Assembly (NCBI GenBank): GCA_035700025.1
Contig: DASSOY010000069.1
Span: 1-45,522 of the forward strand
Direction: 5' to 3'
Source: Bacillales bacterium
GTDB taxonomy: Bacteria > Bacillota > Bacilli > Bacillales > DASSOY01
Length of the DNA stretch: 45,522 bases
In this document: piece after piece, positions 11,685-20,184 of the stretch
Layout: each line of letters starts with the position of its first letter
Numbering within the stretch: position 1 is the stretch's first letter
The notes under the pieces: model-generated
What the model was told of the DNA's origin: nothing
Seen by the model: the letters and a program-made list of their open reading frames with translations, nothing else
Database searches by the model: none
Position numbers and translations under genes: made by a program

Positions 11685-11955
11685 ACCCCCCGTCCCCGCT
11701 AAAAAAACGTCAGGGACGAGAGGTTGTCAATGATTTCAAACCCTCCCGCGGTACCACCCGCATTAGCGTGCGAAGCACGCTCACTCAACATTCCTTAACG
11801 CGGAAATGACGTCGGGCGCTACTGGCGTTCGCGCACGCAACTCCGAGGCGAGTTCGCGAAGAAAAAACGATGGCTTGCACCTTCCGCCACCTCTCTAAAG
11901 GTTTCCTCTTTCGCTACTGCTCCTCATCACGGTTCTTGTCGAATCGTTTGCTTTG
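11685..11955 (-). promoter_or_regulatory. T-box leader of leuS (Leu, probable CUC specifier)
   Basis: On the minus strand the leader has the T-box elements in order: GATGAGGAGCAGTA near its 5' end, AGAGAGGTGGCGG and GGTGCAAGCC of the distal stem I, the 3' side of stem I with GAACTCGCCTCGGAGTTG, and the conserved T-box sequence GGGTGGTACCGCGG (11747-11760 region) that pairs with uncharged tRNA. CTC at 11850-11852 sits where the specifier codon is expected and fits leucine. A terminator follows: CGTCCC pairs with GGGACG (11691-11720), then GGGG and TTTTT. Uncharged tRNA-Leu should favour the antiterminator. The specifier assignment comes from alignment by eye. Confidence 0.88.
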
Positions 11956-11961
11956 TTTTGT

Positions 11962-11990
11962 ATTGTATGCATATGTCAATCGTTTGTCAA
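11962..11990 (-). promoter_or_regulatory. leuS promoter
   Basis: TTGACA (11985-11990), a 17-base spacer and TACAAT (11962-11967) on the minus strand: a near-consensus SigA promoter placed just ahead of the T-box leader and just behind the stop of the epimerase-like gene. Confidence 0.85.
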
Positions 11991-12002
11991 GAAAACGGGA
12001 AA

Positions 12003-12872
12003 TCAATGAGCAAGCGCCCGAATCAGTCCCGGAAGCCAATCTCTCAACTTTGTAAAAGGAAAACCGGCTTTGCTGGCTTTTTCGTTGGACATGACCCATG
12101 ATTTAGGAATGCCGTACGGCGACGCATTCTTCTCCTCGCCTTCCGGCTGAACAACCGCCTTTTCACCCGTGGCGGTTTCAATCATCCCGAGCAATTCATC
12201 AAGCGAAATGGATCCGTTCGCGCAAGCGTTATACGGTCCATCGAGCCGCTCTTTGCCGATCCACTCCAAGAAGCGCGCCGCTTCTTCGGAAGAAATGAAT
12301 ACGAGCTCGGCTTGCCGGTTCGGCATGACGATCGGTTCCCGGTTTTTCACGCGGTCTACGTGAAATACAAGCCGCTCCGTGTAATCGTCTTCCCCCATGA
12401 CAATCGGGAGCCGCACCGCGGCAACCGGAAACGGTGCCTGCTGCAGGAAGACTGCTTCGGCCAGCCGCTTGCCTTCGCCGTAATCAAACGCATTTCGGTC
12501 ACCGGCGGCAATTTTATATGTATACGGATCGAAGGCTTCTTCATGCAAAACGCCGTTGCCAATATCGTAAACCGACATCGACGAAGTGTAGACGTAAAAG
12601 CGCGTATGTTCGGCAAAAACACGGCAAGCAATCGCCGCCTCATCGGGCGCAAAACAGATTTGGTCGTACACGATGTCCCATGGTTGACTGCCCACCCTTT
12701 CTTTCAAAACCGCCTCATCCGTACGATCGACCTGAACTCTGCGTACACGGTCCCCGAAAGGATCTTCGGTTTGCCCTCGCGTTGCAATTGTCACCTCGTC
12801 CCCGCTTTCAAGCAACCGCTCCACTAAGCGTTTGCCGAAAAAGCGCGTACCGCCAAGCACGAGAATTCTCAT
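12003..12872 (-). CDS. NAD-dependent epimerase/dehydratase-like (extended SDR) protein
   Basis: A 289-residue extended short-chain dehydrogenase/reductase. The N-terminus MRILVLGGTRFFGKRLVERL holds the dinucleotide-binding GGTRFFG motif after the first strand. VYTSSMSVYDIG is the Ser/Tyr active-site region; the Tyr-x3-Lys pair is not in its standard form (YGEGKRLAE fits a shifted version). It resembles the atypical SDR group that also contains RNA-binding chloroplast proteins, so catalytic activity is uncertain. It starts 17 bases behind ytpB and ends the ytpA-ytpB operon; whether it modifies a terpenoid or lipid product is speculation from position. Confidence 0.75.
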   Translation of the reverse strand: MRILVLGGTRFFGKRLVERLLESGDEVTIATRGQTEDPFGDRVRRVQVDRTDEAVLKERVGSQPWDIVYDQICFAPDEAAIACRVFAEHTRFYVYTSSMSVYDIGNGVLHEEAFDPYTYKIAAGDRNAFDYGEGKRLAEAVFLQQAPFPVAAVRLPIVMGEDDYTERLVFHVDRVKNREPIVMPNRQAELVFISSEEAARFLEWIGKERLDGPYNACANGSISLDELLGMIETATGEKAVVQPEGEEKNASPYGIPKSWVMSNEKASKAGFPFTKLRDWLPGLIRALAH

Positions 12873-12889
12873 TGGATCATCCCTTCCCT

Positions 12890-13954
12890 TTATAAACTCG
12901 GTTTCATTCTTCGATACAGCCAGCCGTTCACGAAAAAGAACAATCCGGAACCGCCGCCGCGGCGAATGATTTTCTTCGCGAGCCGTCGAACATTTTTTTG
13001 CCGGCGCACTTTCTCGTCCGCCAAGTAAATCCCGAGCAGTCCGCGGTTGATCATGCGATGAAACTTCGAATCCGGCAAGGCCGAGATGCTTGCATCGGCT
13101 TGTTCGATGAAATGTCCGAGCCGCGTCATCATTTTTTCCCGGTTATCGTAATAAAAGCAAAAATTCAAGTCGCCGCCTTTGCGGTCTTCTTCTTGGTCGA
13201 TGAAGTAATCGAGCAATATATGTAAGCCTTGCACCCAAGGAAAATAGCCGGCTTTTACGGCTTCCGTCGTTTCGTCGCTGAAAGACTTGTTGCTCGCATA
13301 CGACACGAGGCAAAAAATCCCGAGCGTCGAACCCGCACATGCCGAAAATTCGTACCAGGACATGGTTGGGAGATTTTTTTTATGTGCATTGAACCACGAT
13401 TTCAAACGCGGCACCCGTTCTTCGTGTGTTACGTGCTTATGCACTTGCAAGTCGCAATAATAGCCGGCCAGTTCACGCAAGGAAGGTGCGATTTTCTCAT
13501 AATGGTTGATGGACTTCAGGCAGTTCTGGCAAGTTTCCACGAGCGCTTGCAAATAACCGCCGTCCTCCTGCTCCTCCCGGTGCCGGTAATAATTCACCGG
13601 TTCGATCCCCGGAGACAATGCATGAATCATCGACTCATGGAGGGCGCGAAAATCGTCGGGATCCATCGACGTGCTGCGGTCGCACAAATTATCCAAATAA
13701 TCGCTGATCGTTTGGTAGGCGACGATAAACGGGATGACGCGTTTGCACTTTTCGCGTGCGAGCAGAGCGAGTATCGAACCGCCTTCACAATGAAACGTTT
13801 TCGTTTCAATGCTCATTAAAGCTTGCTTGCGAAGCTCCGGATCCGGGATTTTTTCAGCCAAACGTTTCCACCCGGCCAAATGCGAACGCACTTCAGGAAG
13901 CACGCGCCTGTATATGTTGTACATCATCGTCCATGGTTGGTTTGGAATGTTCAA
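12890..13954 (-). CDS. ytpB: Tetraprenyl-beta-curcumene synthase family protein
   Basis: A 354-residue member of the YtpB family (DUF2600). In B. subtilis YtpB cyclises C35 tetraprenyl pyrophosphate to tetraprenyl-beta-curcumene, precursor of the sesquarterpenes found in spores. Visible family features are TISDYLDNLCDRSTS (metal-binding Asp-rich region, about residues 96-110), FSACAGSTLGIFCLVSYA and LDYFIDQEEDRKGGDLNF. The start chosen is TTG at 13954, because AGGAGG lies exactly 7 bases ahead; this gives MNIPNQPWTMMYNIYRR, a length close to the family. The longer frame to 14008 starts with another TTG without a ribosome-binding site. It sits between ytpA and the SDR gene. Confidence 0.9.
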   Translation of the reverse strand: MNIPNQPWTMMYNIYRRVLPEVRSHLAGWKRLAEKIPDPELRKQALMSIETKTFHCEGGSILALLAREKCKRVIPFIVAYQTISDYLDNLCDRSTSMDPDDFRALHESMIHALSPGIEPVNYYRHREEQEDGGYLQALVETCQNCLKSINHYEKIAPSLRELAGYYCDLQVHKHVTHEERVPRLKSWFNAHKKNLPTMSWYEFSACAGSTLGIFCLVSYASNKSFSDETTEAVKAGYFPWVQGLHILLDYFIDQEEDRKGGDLNFCFYYDNREKMMTRLGHFIEQADASISALPDSKFHRMINRGLLGIYLADEKVRRQKNVRRLAKKIIRRGGGSGLFFFVNGWLYRRMKPSL

Positions 13955-14029
13955 CCGTGGTCCTCCTTCATTAGCCGCGTTGAACCGCGTTGCCATGTTC
14001 TCAATCAACCGTCATTCGCCGAGGCAGCC

Positions 14030-14827
14030 TCAGCTGTCGAGAGCCGTCAACCGCTCTTCAAGAAAAGCGAGCGCCGCCTGAAAAACTTCCTCGCGTTCCG
14101 GTTCATTGAATAATTCGTGATACAGACCGTCCCACTCCTTATAGGCCCGGATTTGAATCGGGAGACGTTCGTACCATTCGAACACCTTGTCCCTGCTGAC
14201 GATTTTGTCGTCGCCGGCTTGCAGGACGAGAAGCGGGACGTCGGGAAAATCGACTGTTTTTTCAAAAGCGAGCGTCATTGCGCGCTCCAATTCGTTGTAC
14301 CAGCGAATCGAGACTTTTGTCAAAATGAGCGGATCTTTCTCGTCTTTACGCAATTGCTCGACGTTTCTCGTCGCCAGCGGATTACGGCCGTTGCGTTTGA
14401 TCCGGACCAGCAATCCGGGCGCGACCGTGTTCATAGCTTTTGCAAAAGCTCTTAAATAAAATGCCGGCGGGAAAGTGAGTCCGAGACACGGCGAAGACAA
14501 CAGGACGGCGGCCGGCTTTCTTGACGTTTCCATCAACGTGCGAATCACGATCAATCCGCCGAGGCTGTGCCCGAACAAGACGACCGGCAACCCGCTTTTT
14601 CCCGCTTCCGCCAACCATCCGTCCACCGTACGAATATACTCATCAAACGTTGCGATATGTCCCGGTGTTTCTGCATGTTCCCCATGGCCGGGAAGATCGC
14701 CGATCAGCACGTTAAAACGTTCCTTCCTGAACCGTTGAATGAGCCATTCGTAACGGCCGTGATGTTCTCCCGAACCGTGCACGAGCACGATTGTCGCCCG
14801 CGGCCGTTCCGTTTCCCAAATTTTCAT
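14030..14827 (-). CDS. ytpA: Alpha/beta hydrolase, YtpA-type lysophospholipase
   Basis: A 265-residue serine hydrolase of the monoacylglycerol lipase/lysophospholipase type. VLVHGSGEHHGRY is the oxyanion-hole strand, FGHSLGGL carries the nucleophilic Ser (about residue 94), LQAGDDKIVS supplies the acid Asp and DGLYHELFNEP the catalytic His. B. subtilis YtpA is reported to be needed for the phospholipid antibiotic bacilysocin; the same role here is inference. Start ATG at 14827 behind GAGGAG with a 10-base spacer; an alternative upstream start at 14857 would add ten residues. First gene of the operon with ytpB (75-base gap). Confidence 0.87.
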   Translation of the reverse strand: MKIWETERPRATIVLVHGSGEHHGRYEWLIQRFRKERFNVLIGDLPGHGEHAETPGHIATFDEYIRTVDGWLAEAGKSGLPVVLFGHSLGGLIVIRTLMETSRKPAAVLLSSPCLGLTFPPAFYLRAFAKAMNTVAPGLLVRIKRNGRNPLATRNVEQLRKDEKDPLILTKVSIRWYNELERAMTLAFEKTVDFPDVPLLVLQAGDDKIVSRDKVFEWYERLPIQIRAYKEWDGLYHELFNEPEREEVFQAALAFLEERLTALDS

Positions 14828-14896
14828 GCGTGATCCGCTCCTCGTCTCCGGCGGCAAGCACCGGCGAATGCATGTTGTTCATTTATTTTACCAAAT

Positions 14897-14929
14897 TAAA
14901 AATCCACCGTCACATGAGGTGACGGTGGA
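14897..14929 (-). terminator. metK terminator
   Basis: Inverted repeat 14903-14913 / 14919-14929 (TCCACCGTCAC with GTGACGGTGGA) and a 5-base loop, followed on the minus strand by TTTTTAATTT. It lies 13 bases after the metK stop codon. Confidence 0.88.
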
Positions 14930-14942
14930 CGCCTGCAAATCG

Positions 14943-16148
14943 TTAAAGGCCGGCTTGCTCCCGCAGCGCTTCCGCTTTGTCGGTCTTTTCCCACGGAAAT
15001 TCGACGTCGAGACGGCCGAAATGCCCGTATGCGGCCGTATTTTTATAAATCGGGCGGCGCAGATCGAGCATTTTGATAATGCCGGCCGGACGCAAATCAA
15101 AGTTGTTGTTGACGAGCTTTTCCAATTTCGATTCCGCCACTTTGCCTGTCCCGAACGTGTCGACGGAGATCGATACCGGCTGTGAAACGCCGATCGCGTA
15201 AGCAATCTGTACTTCACATTTGTCTGCGAGACCGGCGGCGACGATGTTCTTCGCGGCATAACGCGCAGCATACGAAGCGGATCGGTCTACTTTCGTCGGA
15301 TCTTTTCCGGAAAACGCCCCGCCTCCGTGACGGGCATATCCTCCGTATGTGTCGACAATGATCTTGCGTCCAGTCAACCCGGCGTCCCCTTGCGGCCCGC
15401 CGATGACAAACCGTCCCGTCGGGTTGATGAAATATTTCGTTTCCGCGTCAAGGAACTGTTCCGGCACGACTTCCTTGATGACGTGTTCTTTCATATCTTT
15501 TTGAATTTGCTCCAGCGCTACTTCCGGATGATGCTGTACCGAAATGACAATCGTGTCGACTCGTTTCGGTTTTCCGTCCGCTCCGTACTCGACGGTCACT
15601 TGCGTCTTGCCGTCAGGACGTACATAATCGACAATTTCCTGCTTCCTGACATCGCTTAACCGCTTCGACATCCGATGCGCGAGTGCGATCGGAAGCGGCA
15701 TGAATTCAGGCGTTTCATTAACCGCAAAACCGAACATCAATCCTTGATCGCCCGCGCCGATCGCTTCAATTTCATTGTCGGTCATGCGCCCTTCTCTTTT
15801 CTCCAACGCTTCGCTGACCGCTTGCGCGATCTCCGGAGACTGTTCGTCGATCGACGTCAGCACGGAACATGTGTCGGCATCGAAACCGTATTTGGCACGC
15901 GTGTAGCCAATGTCTCTGATTGTCTCTCTGGCGATTTTTGAAATATCGACGTAGGTCGTCGTTGTAATCTCACCGGTTACGAGTACGAGCCCGGTATTGA
16001 CGACAGTCTCACAAGCGACGCGCGCGTTCGGATCATCCTTTAAGATTTCGTCGAGGATTGCGTCCGAGATTTGATCGCATATTTTGTCCGGATGCCCTTC
16101 CGTTACCGATTCGGAAGTAAACAACCTCCGGTCTTTTGGCTGCGCCAT
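14943..16148 (-). CDS. metK: S-adenosylmethionine synthetase
   Basis: A 401-residue methionine adenosyltransferase making SAM from methionine and ATP. Signatures: [16 protein letters not shown] near the N-terminus (ATP binding), [12 protein letters not shown] (family signature 1) and [17 protein letters not shown] (signature 2, phosphate binding). Length is normal. The start is the ATG at 16148 behind GGGAGGGG; the open frame continues upstream to 16217 but without support. It is monocistronic and divergent from pckA, as in B. subtilis. Unlike the B. subtilis gene I find no S-box leader. Confidence 0.97.
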   Translation of the reverse strand: MAQPKDRRLFTSESVTEGHPDKICDQISDAILDEILKDDPNARVACETVVNTGLVLVTGEITTTTYVDISKIARETIRDIGYTRAKYGFDADTCSVLTSIDEQSPEIAQAVSEALEKREGRMTDNEIEAIGAGDQGLMFGFAVNETPEFMPLPIALAHRMSKRLSDVRKQEIVDYVRPDGKTQVTVEYGADGKPKRVDTIVISVQHHPEVALEQIQKDMKEHVIKEVVPEQFLDAETKYFINPTGRFVIGGPQGDAGLTGRKIIVDTYGGYARHGGGAFSGKDPTKVDRSASYAARYAAKNIVAAGLADKCEVQIAYAIGVSQPVSISVDTFGTGKVAESKLEKLVNNNFDLRPAGIIKMLDLRRPIYKNTAAYGHFGRLDVEFPWEKTDKAEALREQAGL

Positions 16149-16513
16149 GAAACCCCTCCCTGGAACTGCATACTTTAAAGAAAATGCTTCTATAATAACG
16201 ATACGTTTCTTGAGCATGCGCCGTGCGTGCTGTTCATCACGGACGCCTCGGTTCGCCGGAACACGAAAATCCCGTCATTCCGACATCGTTCGTCCACATC
16301 ACTGAACAAATGATACCGCAGCGGGAAAACGGTGTCAAACGTTTTGCGCCAATTATTCCGATCTGTTTACTACGAATATTTTTTCGTGTGAATATCGAGA
16401 ACATGGAAGACTTCCGCCCATTTTTGCTGCAAAAAAATAATTAGTATAGACTATTTGAATTAATGTGTTATACTATTTAAAACACGACCTTCAGAAAGGG
16501 ATGGTTTCGCGAA
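16149..16513. other. metK/pckA intergenic region
   Basis: 365 bases without a gene. The half next to pckA holds a promoter and a CcpN-like site (listed separately). On the metK side I looked for the SAM-I riboswitch hallmarks (GGCAACC, the AGAG...GGAGGGA and TGAAACC blocks) and found none on the minus strand. A weak TATTAT-like -10 sits near 16190. No small gene with a ribosome-binding site was found. Confidence 0.6.
16447..16474 (+). promoter_or_regulatory. pckA promoter with CcpN-like operator
   Basis: TAGACT (16447-16452), a 16-base spacer and TATACT (16469-16474) form a SigA-type promoter. TGTGTTATACT at 16464-16474 fits the CcpN operator pattern TRTGHYATAYW, as I remember it, at all 11 positions and covers the -10. 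A partial inverted copy, AGTATAG, lies at 16443-16449. CcpN represses pckA and gapB during glycolytic growth in B. subtilis, so the site fits the gene. The consensus is from memory. Confidence 0.6.
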
Positions 16514-18091
16514 ATGAGCACAATTTCTTTCGTCTCGAACCTTGAACAAACGTTGGAAAAAACGAATACGCACGTCAATCTTTCTGCCGCCGAATTGACT
16601 GAGAAAGCGATCGAGCGCGGCGAAGGTTACTTGACTTCGACGGGGGCTTTACGGGTGGTCACAGGCAAATACACGGGACGCTCCCCGAAGGATAAATACA
16701 TTGTGAACGAACGATCCAGTTCCTCAGCGATCCATTGGGGAACGGTCAATCAACCGATCGGCGAAGAACGCTTTAAACGGTTGTACGAAAAAGTCTTGAA
16801 TTACTTAGGCAAGCAAGATTGCTTTGTCTTTGCTGGATATGCGGGGGCGGACCCAGACTACCGCATGGCCGTGCGGGTCGTGACCGAATATGCTTGGCAC
16901 AATTTGTTCGCCCGTCAGCTTTTCATCCGCTCGGACGGAGAAGAACCGGCGAATTATCATGCCGATTTCACCGTTATCTCTGCGCCGGGATTTCACGCGG
17001 ATCCGGAAATCGACGGAACGAAATCGGAAACGTTTATCATCATCTCTTTCGAACATCGTATCGTGTTGATCGGCGGAACTGAATATGCCGGAGAAATCAA
17101 AAAGTCGATCTTCTCGGTCATGAACTATTTGCTCCCGGAAAAAAACGTCATGCCGATGCACTGCTCGGCCAATGTCGGCTCCGAAGGAGACGTTGCCTTG
17201 TTTTTCGGGCTTTCCGGCACTGGGAAAACGACGTTATCGGCTGATCCGCACCGAAAGTTGATCGGCGATGATGAACACGGCTGGTCCGATAACGGCGTCT
17301 TTAACATCGAAGGCGGGTGCTACGCGAAGTGCATCAACTTGTCTCAGGCAAAAGAACCGCAAATTTGGAACGCGATTCGCTTCGGAGCGGTTGTTGAAAA
17401 TGTTATCGTCGACGAAGATACGCGGGTCGTTGACTATGCGGATACGAGGTTGACGGAAAATACGCGAGCCGCCTATCCAATCGAATCGATCGACAACATC
17501 GTTCTTCCGAGCATGGCCGGCCATCCGAATACGATCGTCTTTTTGACAGCCGATGCTTTCGGCGTGTTGCCGCCCATCAGCAAATTGACACGCGAGCAAG
17601 CGATGTACCACTTTATTTCCGGTTACACGAGCAAGCTCGCCGGAACCGAGCGCGGCATCACGTCTCCGCAGGCGACATTCTCGACTTGTTTTGCGGAACC
17701 GTTCCTTCCTTTGCGTCCGCAACAATATGCGGAAATGCTCGGCGATAAAATTGAACGTCACCAAACCGAAGTTTATCTCGTGAATACAGGTTGGACCGGA
17801 GGCCCTTACGGCACAGGCAAACGAATTAACCTTTCCCATACCCGTGCGATGATACGCGCAGCGCTTGAAGGCGAATTGTCGAATGCGGAAACGGTGACGG
17901 ACCCGATTTTCGGACTGAACGTTCCGGTTGCATGTCCCGGCGTTCCCGACGCCGTCCTGCAACCGAAAAAGACGTGGAGTGATCCTGACGCTTACGATGA
18001 AAAGGCACGAGCGTTGGCGGATCAATTCAAAGAGAATTTCAAAAAATTTGAAGCCATGCCCGAAACGGTAAAAAACGGCGGTCCGAATTAA
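16514..18091 (+). CDS. pckA: Phosphoenolpyruvate carboxykinase (ATP)
   Basis: A 525-residue ATP-dependent PEPCK converting oxaloacetate to phosphoenolpyruvate, the entry step of gluconeogenesis. The kinase P-loop is [18 protein letters not shown] (about residues 235-252), with the metal-binding stretch GDDEHGW following. Upstream, [11 protein letters not shown] and the RxxxD-type substrate region are typical. [17 protein letters not shown] is the adenine/substrate-binding signature near residue 420. Start ATG with AGAAAGGGATGG ahead. It is monocistronic, with its own promoter and a strong terminator. Confidence 0.97.
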   Translation: MSTISFVSNLEQTLEKTNTHVNLSAAELTEKAIERGEGYLTSTGALRVVTGKYTGRSPKDKYIVNERSSSSAIHWGTVNQPIGEERFKRLYEKVLNYLGKQDCFVFAGYAGADPDYRMAVRVVTEYAWHNLFARQLFIRSDGEEPANYHADFTVISAPGFHADPEIDGTKSETFIIISFEHRIVLIGGTEYAGEIKKSIFSVMNYLLPEKNVMPMHCSANVGSEGDVALFFGLSGTGKTTLSADPHRKLIGDDEHGWSDNGVFNIEGGCYAKCINLSQAKEPQIWNAIRFGAVVENVIVDEDTRVVDYADTRLTENTRAAYPIESIDNIVLPSMAGHPNTIVFLTADAFGVLPPISKLTREQAMYHFISGYTSKLAGTERGITSPQATFSTCFAEPFLPLRPQQYAEMLGDKIERHQTEVYLVNTGWTGGPYGTGKRINLSHTRAMIRAALEGELSNAETVTDPIFGLNVPVACPGVPDAVLQPKKTWSDPDAYDEKARALADQFKENFKKFEAMPETVKNGGPN

Positions 18092-18113
18092 GTGCGACGC
18101 GAAAACAGCAGAG

Positions 18114-18143
18114 CGCGGTTCCTTTCAAAGGGACCGCGTTTTT
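18114..18143 (+). terminator. pckA terminator
   Basis: CGCGGTTCC... and ...GGGACCGCG (18114-18138) form a stem with one G-T pair, followed by TTTTT at 18139-18143. It lies 23 bases after the pckA stop. Confidence 0.9.
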
Positions 18144-18326
18144 CTTGCGGGTCAAAAGACTTGACCGCAAAACCCGCGGGAAAAAAGCAGCTGGGAGAAC
18201 CCTCGCCATCTGTACCACCGGCACCATCGTCCGGGCATTATGGCGATTGAGTCGTTACACGAAATTGGACAGGTTGCTGTCACTTTCAGTACAATGTAAC
18301 CAATAAAAAGACATTGGAGTGCAAAC

Positions 18327-18806
18327 ATGTCTCAGATCATCACTTTCGAAGATTTTTATAACAATACTGTCCAATTTTCATTTCGGGATCATCCCTTTTC
18401 CGAAGATCCGAAACATGTTTGGGTCATTTGCAAATTTTGCAACCATTGGCTGCTGACCGAACATCCCCGCCGCGGCTGGGAATTTCCCGGCGGAAAAGTC
18501 GAGGACGGCGAAACCGCCGAAGAGGCGGCAATACGCGAAGTGTTTGAAGAAACCGGCGCCACCGTTTCCGACTTGTCCTACATCGCCCAATACAAAGTGG
18601 AAGGACGCAGCGGCACAATCGTGAAAAATGTGTACTATGCTTCAATTTCCCAAATCGAATCGAAGGAAGATTACCATGAAACGAACGGCCCGATCTTTCT
18701 GCATTACGTTCCGAGAGGGCTTCGCAACAAGAAGAAATACAGCTTCATGATGAAAGACGACGTGCTCATGAAAAGCCTTGAATCGATCAAACAGCGAGGC
18801 TTGTGA
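18327..18806 (+). CDS. ytkD: Nudix hydrolase, YtkD-type nucleoside triphosphatase
   Basis: A 159-residue Nudix protein. The Nudix box [24 protein letters not shown] fits GX5EX7REUXEEXGU fully, with the metal-binding glutamates in REVFEE, at about residues 55-78. Gene order pckA-ytkD matches B. subtilis, where YtkD hydrolyses oxidised or deaminated purine nucleoside triphosphates and limits mutation; the same role is likely. The start follows ATTGGAGTG. A weak promoter candidate with TACAAT near 18289 precedes it. Confidence 0.88.
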   Translation: MSQIITFEDFYNNTVQFSFRDHPFSEDPKHVWVICKFCNHWLLTEHPRRGWEFPGGKVEDGETAEEAAIREVFEETGATVSDLSYIAQYKVEGRSGTIVKNVYYASISQIESKEDYHETNGPIFLHYVPRGLRNKKKYSFMMKDDVLMKSLESIKQRGL

Positions 18807-18820
18807 TACGGAAAAAAACG

Positions 18821-18850
18821 GCCGGTTTTCCGCTGAGGAAAGCCGGTTTT
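18821..18850 (+). terminator. ytkD terminator
   Basis: CCGGTTTTCC / GGAAAGCCGG stem (one G-T pair) with the loop GCTGA, then TTTTGT. It begins 15 bases behind the ytkD stop. Confidence 0.85.
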
Positions 18851-18869
18851 GTCTACGATGCGCCGCTCG

Positions 18870-18898
18870 TGGCATCGTCAGAAGGATTCGCGTATAAT
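18870..18898 (+). promoter_or_regulatory. Possible promoter of the O-methyltransferase gene
   Basis: A perfect TATAAT at 18893-18898 lies 40 bases before the start at 18939. The matching -35 position, TGGCAT (18870-18875, 17-base spacer), is poor, so the call rests on the -10 and the preceding terminator. Confidence 0.45.
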
Positions 18899-18938
18899 CG
18901 AAACCAAAAGGCGATCACGCAAAGAAAGGGTGGCCAAC

Positions 18939-19571
18939 ATGAACGAGGAACAATACATCCGCTCGCGATTTGCGGAAGAAGACGAACATCTCAAAGGCGT
19001 TTTGAAAAGCATTGAAGCCAAAGGAATGCCGAACATTTCACTGCCGCCGGAAACCGCCAAGTGCATTACGCTGCTTGCAAAATTGAGCGGAGCGCGCGAT
19101 GCGCTCGAAATCGGCGCGCTCGGCGGTTACAGCGGGATCAGCATTATGCGCGGTTTGCCGGAAGACGGACGCTTGACGTCGCTCGAACTGAACCCCGATT
19201 ATGCTCGGCTGGCAGAACAAAACTTGGCGAAAGCGGGATTTGCCGGACGAGTCACCTACATGACGGGGCCGGCTCTCGAAAGTTTGCAATCATTGACGGA
19301 GGCCGGGCGGAAATTTGATTTGTTTTTGATCGACGCCGACAAGAAAAATTACGAAAATTATTTGGACGCTGCCGTGAAGTTGGCGAATCCCGGGGCGGTC
19401 TTATTTGCGGACAACGTGCTTTGGCGTGGACGCGTGTACGATCCTGATGATCAAGATGCAATCACCGTTTCGATGCGGAGCTTCAATGAAAAAGTGGCCG
19501 CTCATCCGCAGCTCGAATCTCTCTTATTGCCCATCGGCGACGGATTGATGGTGTCTCGTGTCCGAGCATAA
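18939..19571 (+). CDS. SAM-dependent O-methyltransferase (family 3)
   Basis: A 210-residue protein of the caffeoyl-CoA/catechol O-methyltransferase type. ALEIGALGGYSGISIM is the SAM-binding glycine loop (about residues 55-70), LTSLELNPDYARLAEQNL follows, LFLIDADKKNYENYLD carries the metal-binding acidic residues, and ADNVLWRGRVYDPDDQD is the family's C-terminal motif. This resembles B. subtilis YrrM, though at a different place. The start at 18939 has AAAGGGTGG ahead; the longer frame to 18849 runs into the terminator region. The substrate is unknown. It overlaps the next gene by 14 bases. Confidence 0.88.
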   Translation: MNEEQYIRSRFAEEDEHLKGVLKSIEAKGMPNISLPPETAKCITLLAKLSGARDALEIGALGGYSGISIMRGLPEDGRLTSLELNPDYARLAEQNLAKAGFAGRVTYMTGPALESLQSLTEAGRKFDLFLIDADKKNYENYLDAAVKLANPGAVLFADNVLWRGRVYDPDDQDAITVSMRSFNEKVAAHPQLESLLLPIGDGLMVSRVRA

Positions 19572-20184
19572 GAAAAAATGTACGGAATCCGTACCGTTTA
19601 CACTTCCGACCTTGGCACTGGCGAAACGACTGCTCGGATGCGAGCTCGTATATGAACCCGACGACGGTACGATGGCCGGCGTGATCGTGGAAACAGAAGC
19701 GTACTTAGGTCCGGAAGATCGCGCGGCCCACTCGTACGGCGGGCGGCGAACGAAGCGTACAGAAGTCATGTACGGGAAACCGGGACATGCGTATTTGTAC
19801 CGGAGTTATGGCATTCACGTATGCTTAAATGTCGTCAGCGGACCGGAAGAAAAGCCGGAGGCGATTCTCATCCGCGCCCTGCAACCGACGCAAGGCGAAC
19901 AGAAAATGGCAAAAAACCGCGGGTTTGCAAGCACCGACGGCATGACGCCGAAAAAGCGAAGGTCGTTGACAAACGGTCCCGGAAAGTTGGTCCAAGCGCT
20001 CGGCATTCCGTTTGCGTATTACGGTCACGATTTGACAGAGCCGCCGTTATCGATCCGATGGAGACCCGCAAAGGCTGAAGACGAGATCGCCTCCGGGCCG
20101 CGAATCGGCATTAACAACAGCGGCGAAGCGCGTGACTATCCGTACAGGTTTTGGCTCAAAGACAATCCGTATGTTTCGCGTTAA
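19558..20184 (+). CDS. 3-methyladenine DNA glycosylase (AAG/MPG type)
   Basis: A 208-residue DNA repair enzyme that removes alkylated purines. Characteristic AAG phrases are IVETEAYLGPEDRAAHSYGG (catalytic Glu in ETEAY), YGKPGHAYLYRSYGIHVCLN and GPGKLVQALGI. The start is a GTG inside the last codons of the O-methyltransferase gene, without a strong ribosome-binding site of its own, so translation is probably coupled. The 3' end overlaps the convergent GNAT gene by 29 bases. Pairing of a repair glycosylase with an O-methyltransferase has no obvious functional reason. Confidence 0.92.
   Translation: MSEHKKKCTESVPFTLPTLALAKRLLGCELVYEPDDGTMAGVIVETEAYLGPEDRAAHSYGGRRTKRTEVMYGKPGHAYLYRSYGIHVCLNVVSGPEEKPEAILIRALQPTQGEQKMAKNRGFASTDGMTPKKRRSLTNGPGKLVQALGIPFAYYGHDLTEPPLSIRWRPAKAEDEIASGPRIGINNSGEARDYPYRFWLKDNPYVSR

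Noticed and set aside
9378..11702. 774-codon open frame on the plus strand opposite leuS
   Set aside because: It is the mirror frame of leuS, rich in Arg, His and Phe with no domain or ribosome-binding site; leuS on the other strand is certain.
18205..18230. GGTGGTAC on the minus strand between pckA and ytkD, resembling a T-box core
   Set aside because: The rest of the T-box consensus (CCGCG), stem I and a terminator are missing, and no biosynthetic or synthetase gene follows on that strand.
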